Source of the DNA: Streptomyces fungicidicus
Lineage (GTDB): Bacteria > Actinomycetota > Actinomycetes > Streptomycetales > Streptomycetaceae
Assembly: GCF_003665435.1 (NCBI RefSeq)
Contig: NZ_CP023407.1
Coordinates: 3,348,001-3,412,000, forward strand
Direction of reading: 5' to 3'
DNA: 64,000 bases
Part shown: in pieces, positions 33,623 through 41,633 of the stretch
Position numbering within the stretch: position 1 is the first letter of the stretch
Layout of the letters: every line of letters begins with the position of its first letter
The notes under the pieces: generated by a model
The model's database searches: none
What the model was told of the DNA's origin: nothing
The model's input: the letters and a program-made list of their open reading frames with translations, nothing else
Position numbers and translations under genes: made by a program

Positions 33623-34504
33623 TCAGGCGAAGACCACCGTCCGGCGCCCGTTCAGCAGGATGCGCCGCTCCGCATGCCACTTCACCGCCCGCGCCAGCGC
33701 CTGGCACTCCACGTCCCGGCCGACCGCGACCAGCCCCTCGGGCGTGACGTCGTGCCCCACCCGCTCGACCTCCTGCTCGATGATCGGCCCCTCGTCGAGG
33801 TCGGCGGTGACGTAGTGGGCCGTGGCGCCGATGAGCTTCACACCCCGCGCGTGCGCCTGGTGGTACGGCTTCGCGCCCTTGAAGCTCGGCAGGAAGGAGT
33901 GGTGGATGTTGATGATCCGCCCGGAGAGCTGCTTGCACAGGTCGTCGGAGAGGACCTGCATGTAGCGGGCGAGGACGACGAGTTCGACCCTCTCCTCCCG
34001 CACGATCTCCAGCAGCTTGGCCTCGGCCTCCGCCTTGGTGTCCTTCGTCACCGGGATGTGGTGGAACGGCACGTTGTACGACGCCACCAGTTCGGCGAAG
34101 TCGGTGTGGTTGGACACCACCGCGGCGATCTCCACCGGCAGCGCGCCGGTCCGCGCGCGGAACAGCAGGTCGTTCAGGCAGTGCCCGAACCTGCTGACCA
34201 TGAGCACGATGCGCATCTTCGCGTCGGCCCGGTTGATCTGCCAGTCCATCTGGAAGGAGTCGCCGATCGCCGCGAAGCTCGCCCGCAGCTTCTCCACGGT
34301 CACCGGGGCGTCCGCAGAGAAGTGGACGCGCATGAAGAACAGTCCCGTGTCGTGGTCCCCGAACTGCTGGCTGTCCTCGATGTTGCAGCCGGTCATGAAG
34401 AGGTAGCTCGACACGGCGTGGACGATGCCCTGCTTGTCGGGGCAGGACAGGGTGAGGACGTACTGGTCGGCCGGGGCCGCGGCTCGGGTGGACTGCTCGC
34501 TCAT
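33623..34504 (-). CDS. purU: Formyltetrahydrofolate deformylase
   Basis: A 293-residue enzyme that hydrolyses 10-formyltetrahydrofolate to formate and tetrahydrofolate, balancing one-carbon pools. The N-terminal ACT domain (YVLTLSCPDKQGIVHAVSSYLF; NIEDSQQFGDHDTGLFFMRV) binds regulators such as glycine or methionine. The C-terminal formyltransferase-like domain has INIHHSFLPSFKGA with the catalytic His and ATAHYVTADLDEGPIIEQ with the catalytic Asp. Length matches the family (about 280-295). The ATG at 34504 is the first with the ACT domain in full. It stands alone, between a terminator and a gene on the same strand 47 bases upstream. Confidence 0.95.
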   Translation of the reverse strand: MSEQSTRAAAPADQYVLTLSCPDKQGIVHAVSSYLFMTGCNIEDSQQFGDHDTGLFFMRVHFSADAPVTVEKLRASFAAIGDSFQMDWQINRADAKMRIVLMVSRFGHCLNDLLFRARTGALPVEIAAVVSNHTDFAELVASYNVPFHHIPVTKDTKAEAEAKLLEIVREERVELVVLARYMQVLSDDLCKQLSGRIINIHHSFLPSFKGAKPYHQAHARGVKLIGATAHYVTADLDEGPIIEQEVERVGHDVTPEGLVAVGRDVECQALARAVKWHAERRILLNGRRTVVFA

Positions 34505-34551
34505 GCGGGAAAGGGTCCCACACACGGGGTCACGGCCGGCCGGCCGTTCCG

Positions 34552-34989
34552 CTACGCGGACCGCGTCAGGATCCGCAGTACCTCGAGCGGGCTCGGCGGG
34601 GCGTCGGGGTCGTCGCCGTCGCTCGCCGCCATCCGCATGTGCGCGTCCCGCGCGGCCCGCGTCGCCTCCGGCCACCCCTCGTGCTCGAGGTAGGCGGTCA
34701 CCGGCGCGTCCGGGCCGACCTGGTGCATGATCCGCAGCACCCGCAGCACCGCGGTGTCGACGAGCGCCGCCTCCTGGGAGTCCCGGAAGATCGTGCCGAC
34801 GTACTTCTCGGCGGACCAGTTGTCCAGCCAGGTGTCCTCGACCAGCCGGTAGACGGCGTCGGTGACGTCACCGTAGCCGTCGACCCCGGCCAGCCAGACG
34901 TCCCGCTGGAAGGCGGTGTCGGAGAGCATGTGCAGCGCGGAGCGCACATTGCTGCGCCAGCGCCACCACGGCATGTCGTTGTGTGGCAT
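34552..34989 (-). CDS. Conserved-looking hypothetical protein
   Basis: A 145-residue acidic, mostly helical protein with no domain I recognise. It begins MPHNDMPWWRWRSNVRSALHMLSD and contains LVEDTWLDNWSAEKYVGTIFRDSQEAALVDTAVLRVLRIMHQ. Balanced codon use and Trp/Asp-rich helical segments argue that it is a real gene. No signal peptide or membrane helix is present. Starts at 34989 or 34998 are possible. It is 47 bases upstream of purU on the same strand and may be cotranscribed. Function unknown. Confidence 0.7.
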   Translation of the reverse strand: MPHNDMPWWRWRSNVRSALHMLSDTAFQRDVWLAGVDGYGDVTDAVYRLVEDTWLDNWSAEKYVGTIFRDSQEAALVDTAVLRVLRIMHQVGPDAPVTAYLEHEGWPEATRAARDAHMRMAASDGDDPDAPPSPLEVLRILTRSA

Positions 34990-35170
34990 GCCGCCCATGG
35001 TGGACGAGCGACGGCCGCGACGGGAAGTGTTCTCCGAACCCTGCACGATCGTCGATCGTACGTTTCCGCATCTCCCGGGTCCCACCGGGCCCCGTAATTC
35101 ACCTCGGTGTCACCGTCCGTTGACCAAGGGTCACTCGCGGGTTGGCCGTGTGGCGGAATCGTGTGTGAGC

Positions 35171-36484
35171 ATGACCGGCAGGCGACGCATCCGCAGTACG
35201 TTCCTCCCCCGCCTCCTGACCCGGCGCGCGAGAGCCGGCGCCCTGACCACGGGCGCGCTGGCGGCCTGCGTGTCGCTCGCCGCCGGCTGCGGGGTCGTCC
35301 CCGGTGCCACGGGGGGCTCCGGGGACGACGGCCCCATCACGGTGATGACCTGGGCGCCCGAGGACACCGACGCCACCAACAAGCCGGGCATGCCCGCGTT
35401 CGCCGAGGCCTACGCCCGCTGGGTGAACTCCCAGGGCGGCCTCAACGGCCGCCCGCTCAACGTGCTGACCTGCAACGACCGCAACGACACCGTGGCCGCC
35501 GCGCGATGCGCGCGGCGCGCGGTGCAGGAGAAGGCCGTCGCCGTCGTCGGCTCCTACAGCCAGTACGCCGACTCCTTCATGCCCACCCTGGAGGGCGCGG
35601 GCATCCCGTACATCGGCGGCTACGGCGTCACCAACAACGAGTTCACCAGCCCGCTGTCCTACCCGGTCAACGGCGGCCAGCCGGCACTGCTGGCCGGCCT
35701 CGGCCGCACCCTCGCCGACACCTGCGGGCCGGTCACCCTGATCCGGCCCGACACCATCGCGGGCGACCAGCTGCCCCCACTGCTCGACTCGGGCCTGGAG
35801 GCGGGCGGGCACCCGCCGTCCGGCGACCAGCGCGCGGCGGACGACGCCACCTCGTACGACGGCCAGGCGCGGCAGGCGCTGCTGCGCGCCACCACCGACG
35901 CGGCCGACCGGGGCTGTGTGGTGCCCGCTCTCGGCGACCGCACGGGCACCTTCATGGACTCCTTCCGCAGGGCCCGCGAGGACTTCCCCGAGGTGCGCAC
36001 GGCGACCGTGCTGGGCAGCGTCGACCAGACGGTGCTCGACGCGTCGGGCGGGTCCTCGGGGCCGTACGAGGGGGCGTACGTCACCGGCTGGTACCCGGCG
36101 GTGAACGACGCGAGCTGGGGCCCCATGAAGAAGGTGATCAAGGAGGAGGCGTTCGGCGACAACCGGGTCGACGCCGCCGACGCCGGGGTGCAGACCACCT
36201 GGATCGCCTACACCGTGTTCCGGCAGGTCGTGGAGTCGCTGGGCGACGGCGAGGTCAGCGCGGACACCGTGACCGGTGCGCTGAACAGCGGTCTGAAGGT
36301 CACCACGGGCGGGCTCACCCCCACCCTGCGGTGGAACTTCCAGGACGAGCTCGCCGCCGTCGGCTTCCCCCGCCTGGTCAACGCGAACGTGACCCTGCAG
36401 AAGGTGAAGGACGGCCGGCTGGTCGCGGCCGGCGACGGCTTCACCGACGTGACGAAGACGCTCCGCGGCGCGGACCTGGGCTGA
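35171..36484 (+). CDS. Lipoprotein solute-binding protein (branched-chain amino acid type)
   Basis: A 437-residue extracellular lipoprotein. A long basic N-terminus (RRRIRSTFLPRLLTRRARAG) precedes a hydrophobic signal ending in a lipobox, LAAGC, with the cysteine near residue 41. The rest follows the type I periplasmic-binding-protein fold (ARWVNSQGGLNGRPLNVLTCNDRNDTVAAARCARRAV; AVVGSYSQYADSFMPTLEGAGIPYIGG) used for Leu/Ile/Val, amides or short peptides. No permease or ATPase genes are adjacent, so it is an orphan binding protein or works with a remote transporter. A 32-base palindrome follows the stop directly. Confidence 0.85.
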   Translation: MTGRRRIRSTFLPRLLTRRARAGALTTGALAACVSLAAGCGVVPGATGGSGDDGPITVMTWAPEDTDATNKPGMPAFAEAYARWVNSQGGLNGRPLNVLTCNDRNDTVAAARCARRAVQEKAVAVVGSYSQYADSFMPTLEGAGIPYIGGYGVTNNEFTSPLSYPVNGGQPALLAGLGRTLADTCGPVTLIRPDTIAGDQLPPLLDSGLEAGGHPPSGDQRAADDATSYDGQARQALLRATTDAADRGCVVPALGDRTGTFMDSFRRAREDFPEVRTATVLGSVDQTVLDASGGSSGPYEGAYVTGWYPAVNDASWGPMKKVIKEEAFGDNRVDAADAGVQTTWIAYTVFRQVVESLGDGEVSADTVTGALNSGLKVTTGGLTPTLRWNFQDELAAVGFPRLVNANVTLQKVKDGRLVAAGDGFTDVTKTLRGADLG

Positions 36485-36515
36485 CCCGGTTCCGCCCGGC
36501 CGGGCGGAACCGGGT
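36484..36515. terminator. 32-bp perfect palindrome, two-way terminator
   Basis: The stretch from 36484 to 36515 is a perfect inverted repeat without spacer (outer bases ACCCGGTTCCGCC, centre CCGG). It overlaps the last base of the TGA of the binding-protein gene and ends 14 bases before the stop of the convergent gene. It is well suited to stop transcription from both sides. Confidence 0.8.
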
Positions 36516-36529
36516 GCGGCGGGCACCGG

Positions 36530-38278
36530 TCACAGCTGGGTCGGCTGGCGCTCGGTCAGCCCGTACTGCCTGGCGATCGCGTTCCACAGGTCGGCGGCCT
36601 TCTTCTTCTCGGCCGTCGCGGTGCCGCTGGCCCGGTTGCCCGCCTGGGTCTGGCCGGTCGTGCGGGCCTGGCCCTTCTTGCAGCCCTTCTTGCCCGCGGT
36701 CTGGTCGGCCCAGGCGGCGTAGTGGTTGTCGGCGGACGCCGACGCCTCCCACGCCTTGGTGAGCGCCGCGGTCAGCGCCTCGTGGTCGGGCAGCTTGTCC
36801 ACCGACAGCCCGGAGAGGTCGGTGACCAGCCGGCTGCGCTGCCCCGCCGCGTCCCGCAGGTCCTTGGCCGCCTGGCCGAGCTCGCGGCAGGCCTTCACGT
36901 CGGCGACCGCGTTGATCACGGTGGTCCGGCTGTCGCCGCTGTCGGCGAGCAGCTTGTCCAGCGCGACGGCCTGCTGCCGGACCGGGTCGGCGGACGGCGA
37001 CGGGGAGGCCTCCTCGCTCGCGGGCGCGGTGGCGGACACCGTCTGGTTGTCGCCGCCGTCGTCGTCACCGCCGCTGTTGCCCATCAGCGCGCCGGCGCCG
37101 ACGCCGAGCACCGCGATGCCGACGCCGACGGCCGCGATCAGCGGCACCCGGGAGCCGGTGCGGCCGCCGCCGCGGCCGCCGCTGTCGCGGCCGGCGCGCC
37201 GGCCGCCGCCCTGGGCGGGCGGCGGGGTGTGGGCGGCGCGGGCGGGCGACCCGTGGTCGACGCGCGGGAGCTGCTGGGTGGATCCGGCCGGGCCGGCGTC
37301 GTCGCTGCGGAAGAGGCTGTCGAACTCGGCGGGCGGCTGCCGGTTGCCGTCACCGGGCGGCATGGCGCCGTAGGGCTGTCCGGCGGGCTGGTCGGTGACG
37401 GGGGCGATGTACTGGGTGGCCTCCGCGTCGGGGCTGCCCGCGGCGGGCGCCTGCGGGGACATGCCCGGGTACGGGGCCGCCCCGGAGCCGTGCGCGGGGG
37501 GCATCTCGGGCGGCAGCGCGCCGGGGCTCACGGGGGGTATGAGCTGCGTCGCGCCCTCGTCGCCGCCGGCGGGGGGCACCGGCGGCAGGTACTGGGTGGC
37601 GCCCTCCGACCCGTCGGGCGCGGTGGCGGGCATGTACTGGGTGGCGCCTTCCGACCCGTCGGGCGCGGTGGCGGGCATGTACTGGGTGACGCCCTCCGAC
37701 CCGTCGGGCGCGGCGGGCGGCGGGTACGCGACGGCGCCGTCGGGGACGGGGGGCGGCAGGTGCGCGCCGTAGCCGCCGGGGGCGGGGGCGCCGTAGGGGG
37801 CCGCGGGCGGCGGCGCGGCTCCGGCGGCGGAGCCGTACCGGCCGGGCGGGGCGGCTCCGCCGGGGTGGCCGCCGTATCCGGCGTTCGGGTCGTACGGGGC
37901 GGGGCCGCCGTGGGCCGGGGCGCCCTCGGGCGGGAGCGGGCCGGGGCCGGGAGCCGGGGCGGGCGGGTGCTGCGCGCCCCAGGGGGACGGCTCCGGGGCG
38001 CCCCACTGGCCGTCCGCCTGCGGCTGCCAGTCCTGGCCGTGCGGCGGCGGGGCGGGGTTCTGCTGCTCCGGGCCCCAGGGCGTGCCCCAGGTCTGGCCGC
38101 CGGGCGGGGCCGAGGCGGGGTACCCGCCGCCGGAGTTCCGGCCGTCCGCGCCGCCGCCGGGCGCGACCGGTCCGGTCGTCATGCCCGGCAGCAGGGGTTC
38201 ACCACCGTCGGAGGGCAGCACGATGCCTTCGCGCGCGGGGCGCGCCGAGGGCTCCTCGCCCTGTCCACTCTGCGTCAC
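36530..38278 (-). CDS. Single-pass membrane protein with long Pro/Gly-rich N-terminal region
   Basis: A 582-residue protein. The first 360 residues are low-complexity Pro, Gly, Ala and Gln (cytoplasmic, probably disordered), including three tandem 15-residue repeats of the form PDGSEGATQYMPATA at about 200-245. A basic patch (GRRAGRDSGGRGGGRTGSR) precedes one membrane helix (VPLIAAVGVGIAVLGVGAGALM) near 385. The outer 170 residues are helical, with SVDKLPDHEALTAALTKAWEASASADNHYAAWADQ and a C-terminal QYGLTERQPTQL. The GTG at 38278 has TAGGAG six bases upstream. The domain is not recognised; the layout resembles Streptomyces envelope or secretion-linked proteins. Confidence 0.8.
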   Translation of the reverse strand: MTQSGQGEEPSARPAREGIVLPSDGGEPLLPGMTTGPVAPGGGADGRNSGGGYPASAPPGGQTWGTPWGPEQQNPAPPPHGQDWQPQADGQWGAPEPSPWGAQHPPAPAPGPGPLPPEGAPAHGGPAPYDPNAGYGGHPGGAAPPGRYGSAAGAAPPPAAPYGAPAPGGYGAHLPPPVPDGAVAYPPPAAPDGSEGVTQYMPATAPDGSEGATQYMPATAPDGSEGATQYLPPVPPAGGDEGATQLIPPVSPGALPPEMPPAHGSGAAPYPGMSPQAPAAGSPDAEATQYIAPVTDQPAGQPYGAMPPGDGNRQPPAEFDSLFRSDDAGPAGSTQQLPRVDHGSPARAAHTPPPAQGGGRRAGRDSGGRGGGRTGSRVPLIAAVGVGIAVLGVGAGALMGNSGGDDDGGDNQTVSATAPASEEASPSPSADPVRQQAVALDKLLADSGDSRTTVINAVADVKACRELGQAAKDLRDAAGQRSRLVTDLSGLSVDKLPDHEALTAALTKAWEASASADNHYAAWADQTAGKKGCKKGQARTTGQTQAGNRASGTATAEKKKAADLWNAIARQYGLTERQPTQL

Positions 38279-38455
38279 CGGGACTCCTACTAATGGGGGA
38301 CCTTGTGAATCGTCGGCTCACGCTACCGGGTCCCCGGAGCCCGGTGCCACGCAGCACAGAGCCCGACCTCCTGCCCTGTGAGCGCGGTAACAAAACCGGG
38401 TCACCGCACGCTGGTTACTCCACCTCCGTTTCCGGCCCGTCCCCGCGCGGCCGGC

Positions 38456-39841
38456 TCACGCCGCCGCCTGGAGCTCCATGCGCGCCCCGAACTCCCTCAC
38501 CACGGACTCCTCCCGGTACGGCTCGAGGCGCTGCTGGAGGTCCTCCAGGTACTCCGCGCCCCGGTTGGACCGGAGCCCGTTGAGCAGTTCCATCGCCTTC
38601 AGGCCCGTACTGCAGGCCTGCTCGATTTCACGTTGCTGCACCTGGGCCGTGGCCAGCAGCACGAGGCCGATCGCCCGCCGCCGCGCTCGGGACGGGGGAT
38701 GCCCGTCCAGCGACTCGCGGGCGCACCGCGCGGCGGCCTCCGCCTGACCGAGGTCCCGGTGGCAGTGCGCCAACTCGTCAGCCAGATAGGCCTCGTCGAA
38801 GTGCGCGATCCACACCGGGTCGTCGCCGGCCGCCGGGTCGGCCGCCTCCATGGCGGTCACCGCGCGCCCGGCCGTCGTGAGCGCGGCGCTCGCGTCCCCC
38901 ATGAGCGCGTGCCCGCGCGCCTCCGCCGCGAGGAACATCGCCTCCGCGCGGGGGGTCACGCGCCCCCGCGCGCCCTCCTGCGCGGCGCGCGCCAACTGCG
39001 CGATCTCACGCGGGTTTCCGAGCTGCGCGGCCAGATGGCTCATGGAGGCGGCGAGCACATAGCCGCCGTATCCGCGGTCCCCGGCGGCCTGCGCCAGCCG
39101 CAGCGCCTGGATGTAGTAGCGCTGGGCGAGGCCCGGCTGCCCGGTGTCGACGGCCATGTACCCGGCGAGTTCGGTGAGCCGGGCGACCGCCGCGAACAGG
39201 TCGCGCCCCACGGCCTCGCGGTAGGAGCCCGCAAGCAGCCCCGAGACGACGCTGTTGAGGTAGTGGACCACGACCGGGCGGACGTGCCCGCTGCCGAACT
39301 GGTGGTCCAGGTCGACCAGCGCCTGCGTCATGGACCGTACGGCCGCCACGTCGGACTGTCCGACGCGCGGCCCGGCGGAGCGCGCCACCTGCCCGTCGGG
39401 CGCGGAGATCAGCCAGTCGCGGCTCGGCTCCACCAGCGCGGAGGCGGCGACGGAGGAGCCGGACAGGAAGTCCCGCCGGCCCACGTCGCTGCGCCACAGC
39501 TCGCAGACCTGCTCGATGGCCCCCAGTACCGTCGGCGAGAACTGGAGACCGACGCCCGAGGCGAGGTTCTTGCCGTTGGCCATGCCGATCTCGTCGATCG
39601 TGACCGTACGGCCCAGTTTGCGGCCCAGCGCCTCCGCGATGGTCGCCGGCGCCCGGCCCCGCGGCTGCTGTCCGCGCAGCCAGCGGGCCACCGACGTCTT
39701 GTCGTAGCGCAGGTCGAGGCCGTGCTCCGCGCCGCACATGTTGACCCTTCGGGCCAGCCCGGCGTTGGAGCATCCGGCTTCCTGGATGAGCGCCTGCAGC
39801 CGTTCGTTCGGCTGCCGGGCGACGAGCGGCCTTGCGGCCAT
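38456..39841 (-). CDS. NsdA-like helix-turn-helix regulator with TPR region
   Basis: A 461-residue cytoplasmic regulator. The N-terminal 75 residues are an unusual HTH (NERLQALIQEAGCSNAGLARRVNMCGAEHGLDLRYDKTSVARWLRG), and the rest is helical with TPR-like repeats (AQRYYIQALRLAQAAGDRGYGGYVLAASMSHLAAQLG). This architecture matches the NsdA/NsdB family, whose founding member represses antibiotic production and sporulation in S. coelicolor; I assign family, not orthology. The ATG at 39841 has AGGGGG about seven bases upstream. It is divergent from the primase-like gene across a structured 293-base region. Confidence 0.8.
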   Translation of the reverse strand: MAARPLVARQPNERLQALIQEAGCSNAGLARRVNMCGAEHGLDLRYDKTSVARWLRGQQPRGRAPATIAEALGRKLGRTVTIDEIGMANGKNLASGVGLQFSPTVLGAIEQVCELWRSDVGRRDFLSGSSVAASALVEPSRDWLISAPDGQVARSAGPRVGQSDVAAVRSMTQALVDLDHQFGSGHVRPVVVHYLNSVVSGLLAGSYREAVGRDLFAAVARLTELAGYMAVDTGQPGLAQRYYIQALRLAQAAGDRGYGGYVLAASMSHLAAQLGNPREIAQLARAAQEGARGRVTPRAEAMFLAAEARGHALMGDASAALTTAGRAVTAMEAADPAAGDDPVWIAHFDEAYLADELAHCHRDLGQAEAAARCARESLDGHPPSRARRRAIGLVLLATAQVQQREIEQACSTGLKAMELLNGLRSNRGAEYLEDLQQRLEPYREESVVREFGARMELQAAA

Positions 39842-40134
39842 GGCGTACCCCCTGAGGCTGCGGTGCCCTGCCCACGCACCGGGTTGACGTGTCTTCCGCG
39901 GCCGTACGTCTCGCGTCCCGGCGAGAAAATCCGGCCGGGAAGATCAATGCCCCGGCGAAGTGCCTACAATGCGGGACATATGAGGTTTGCCGGGGTAACG
40001 GCAGTTGCCGGCCCCACTCCTGGTTACCCCACCCCGGGCGGGGATCCTCCCGCGCGCCCCCATGGATGCACCCATGCGCCCCGAACGGGGGGCCGGTGCT
40101 CCTCCCCCGCGCATGTGCGGGGGCGTAACCCCTG
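39842..40134. other. Divergent intergenic region with a structured leader
   Basis: A candidate -10 box TACAAT lies at 39965-39970, placing a rightward start near 39977. From there to the start codon at 40135 the RNA would be almost fully paired: GGGGTAAC/GTTACCCC (39992-39999 with 40023-40030), CCCC/GGGG (40032-40035 with 40040-40043), CATGG/CCATG (40061-40065 with 40072-40076), CCCC-GAAC-GGGG (40079-40090) and CCCCCGC/GCGGGGG (40104-40110 with 40117-40123). Confidence 0.5.
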
Positions 40135-40812
40135 GTGACGGCCGTAGTTGTGTTCATCGTGGAAGAGACGATCGCGGGCGCCGACGCCGTACAGATCCCG
40201 ACGCAGCGCGGGGAATCGCTGCTGGACACCGCCGTGCGGTACGCCGAGGAGCGGCACTGGGACGTGGTCCCGGGGACCTGGCTGGAGTCCGCCGGCGGGG
40301 TGCGGCGCTGCTCGTGCGGTGACGCCGCGTGTCCCGCGCCCGGCGCGCACCCGGACCGTCCGGACTGGGCGGCGCGGGCGACCGGCAGCGGCACCGCCGC
40401 CCGCCGTATGTGGCGGACGCGCCCCGACGCCTCGATCCTGCTGCCCACCGGCCGGACGTTCGACACGGTCTCCGTGCCGGAGACGGCGGGGTTCCTGGCG
40501 CTCGCCCGGATGGAGCGGATGCGGCTGACGCCGGGTCCCGTCATGGTGACGCCGGACCGGCGGACGGAGTTCCTCGTGCTGCCGGGGGCTTCCGCGAAGG
40601 TGCCGGAGCTGCTGCGCCGGCTGGGGTGGGAACCGTCGGCGATCGACCTGGCGGTGCGCGGGCAGGGCGACTTCGTCGCCGGGCCGCCCACCCGGGTCGG
40701 GTGCCGGGGGGCCGTGCAGTGGGTCCGCCGGCCCACGGCTGCGAACCGGTGGCTGCCCGATGTGGAGGAGCTGGTCCCGTCGTTGGCGTACGCCTGCGGT
40801 CTCGACCGGTGA
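40135..40812 (+). CDS. Bifunctional primase/polymerase-like protein (N-terminal Prim-Pol domain only)
   Basis: A 225-residue protein resembling the small Streptomyces proteins annotated as bifunctional DNA primase/polymerase. Supporting marks are LLDTAVRYAEERHWDVVPGTWLE near residue 30, the zinc-like CSCGDAACPAPGAHPDRPDW near 60, and TRPDASILLPTGRTFDTVSVP. The catalytic acidic residues of true Prim-Pol enzymes are not clear to me and no helicase part is present, so enzymatic activity is doubtful. The start is uncertain: GTG at 40135 or GTG at 40159, neither with a ribosome site. It sits behind a structured leader and 44 bases before an ABC exporter operon. Confidence 0.65.
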   Translation: MTAVVVFIVEETIAGADAVQIPTQRGESLLDTAVRYAEERHWDVVPGTWLESAGGVRRCSCGDAACPAPGAHPDRPDWAARATGSGTAARRMWRTRPDASILLPTGRTFDTVSVPETAGFLALARMERMRLTPGPVMVTPDRRTEFLVLPGASAKVPELLRRLGWEPSAIDLAVRGQGDFVAGPPTRVGCRGAVQWVRRPTAANRWLPDVEELVPSLAYACGLDR

Positions 40813-40856
40813 GGGTTCCGCACTCCCCGTAGGCTTCGTCGCCGACGGAGGGAGAC

Positions 40857-41633
40857 GTGGTGACTGTCAGCGCCGTGAGCGTGCGAGGGCTGTGGAAGCG
40901 GTTCGGGGAGCAGGTCGCGGTCGGGGGGATCGATCTGGAGTTGCCCGCCGGGCGGTTCATCGGACTGGTGGGGCCCAACGGGGCCGGGAAGACGACCACC
41001 CTCTCCATGGTGACCGGGCTGCTGCGCCCCGACGACGGCACCGTCGAGGTCGTCGGGCACGACGTGTGGCGGGACCCGGTGGAGGTCAAGGCGCGCATCG
41101 GGGTGCTGCCGGAGGGGCTGCGGCTGTTCGAGCGGCTCTCCGGGCAAGAACTGCTCGCCTACTCCGGCCGGTTGCGGGGGATGCCGGGCGCCGAGGTCGA
41201 CAAGCGGGCCACGCAGCTGCTCGACGTCCTCGACCTGGCCGGGGCCCGGCACAGACTCGTCGTCGACTACTCGACCGGCATGCGCAAGAAGATCGGCCTG
41301 GCCGCCGCGTTGCTGCACAACCCCGAAGTCCTGTTCCTGGACGAGCCGTTCGAGGGCGTCGACCCGGTCTCCGCGCAGACCATCCGGGGAGTGCTGGAGC
41401 GGTACACGGCGTCCGGCGCCACGGTGGTGTTCTCCTCCCACGTCATGGAGCTGGTCGAGTCGCTGTGCGACTGGGTGGCGGTGATGGCCGCGGGCCGGAT
41501 CCGGGCCCACGGGCCGCTCGCCGAGGTGCGCGGCGACGCGCCGTCGCTGCAGCGGGCGTTCCTGGAACTCGTCGGCGCGGAGGGCCGCCACGGCGGCTCG
41601 GACCTGGACTGGCTGGGCGGGGGCTCCCGGTGA
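40857..41633 (+). CDS. ABC transporter ATP-binding protein
   Basis: A 258-residue ATPase of an exporter-type ABC system. Walker A is GPNGAGKTTTLS near residue 45, the signature is DYSTGMRKKIGLAAAL and Walker B is EVLFLDEPFEGVD; the H-loop is SSHVMEL. The YSTGMRKK signature variant is common in DrrA/CcmA-like ATPases that energise drug or lipid export. GGAGGGAGA precedes the GTG at 40857 (a second GTG follows directly). The stop overlaps the permease start (GTGA), so both subunits are translated together. Confidence 0.93.
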   Translation: MVTVSAVSVRGLWKRFGEQVAVGGIDLELPAGRFIGLVGPNGAGKTTTLSMVTGLLRPDDGTVEVVGHDVWRDPVEVKARIGVLPEGLRLFERLSGQELLAYSGRLRGMPGAEVDKRATQLLDVLDLAGARHRLVVDYSTGMRKKIGLAAALLHNPEVLFLDEPFEGVDPVSAQTIRGVLERYTASGATVVFSSHVMELVESLCDWVAVMAAGRIRAHGPLAEVRGDAPSLQRAFLELVGAEGRHGGSDLDWLGGGSR

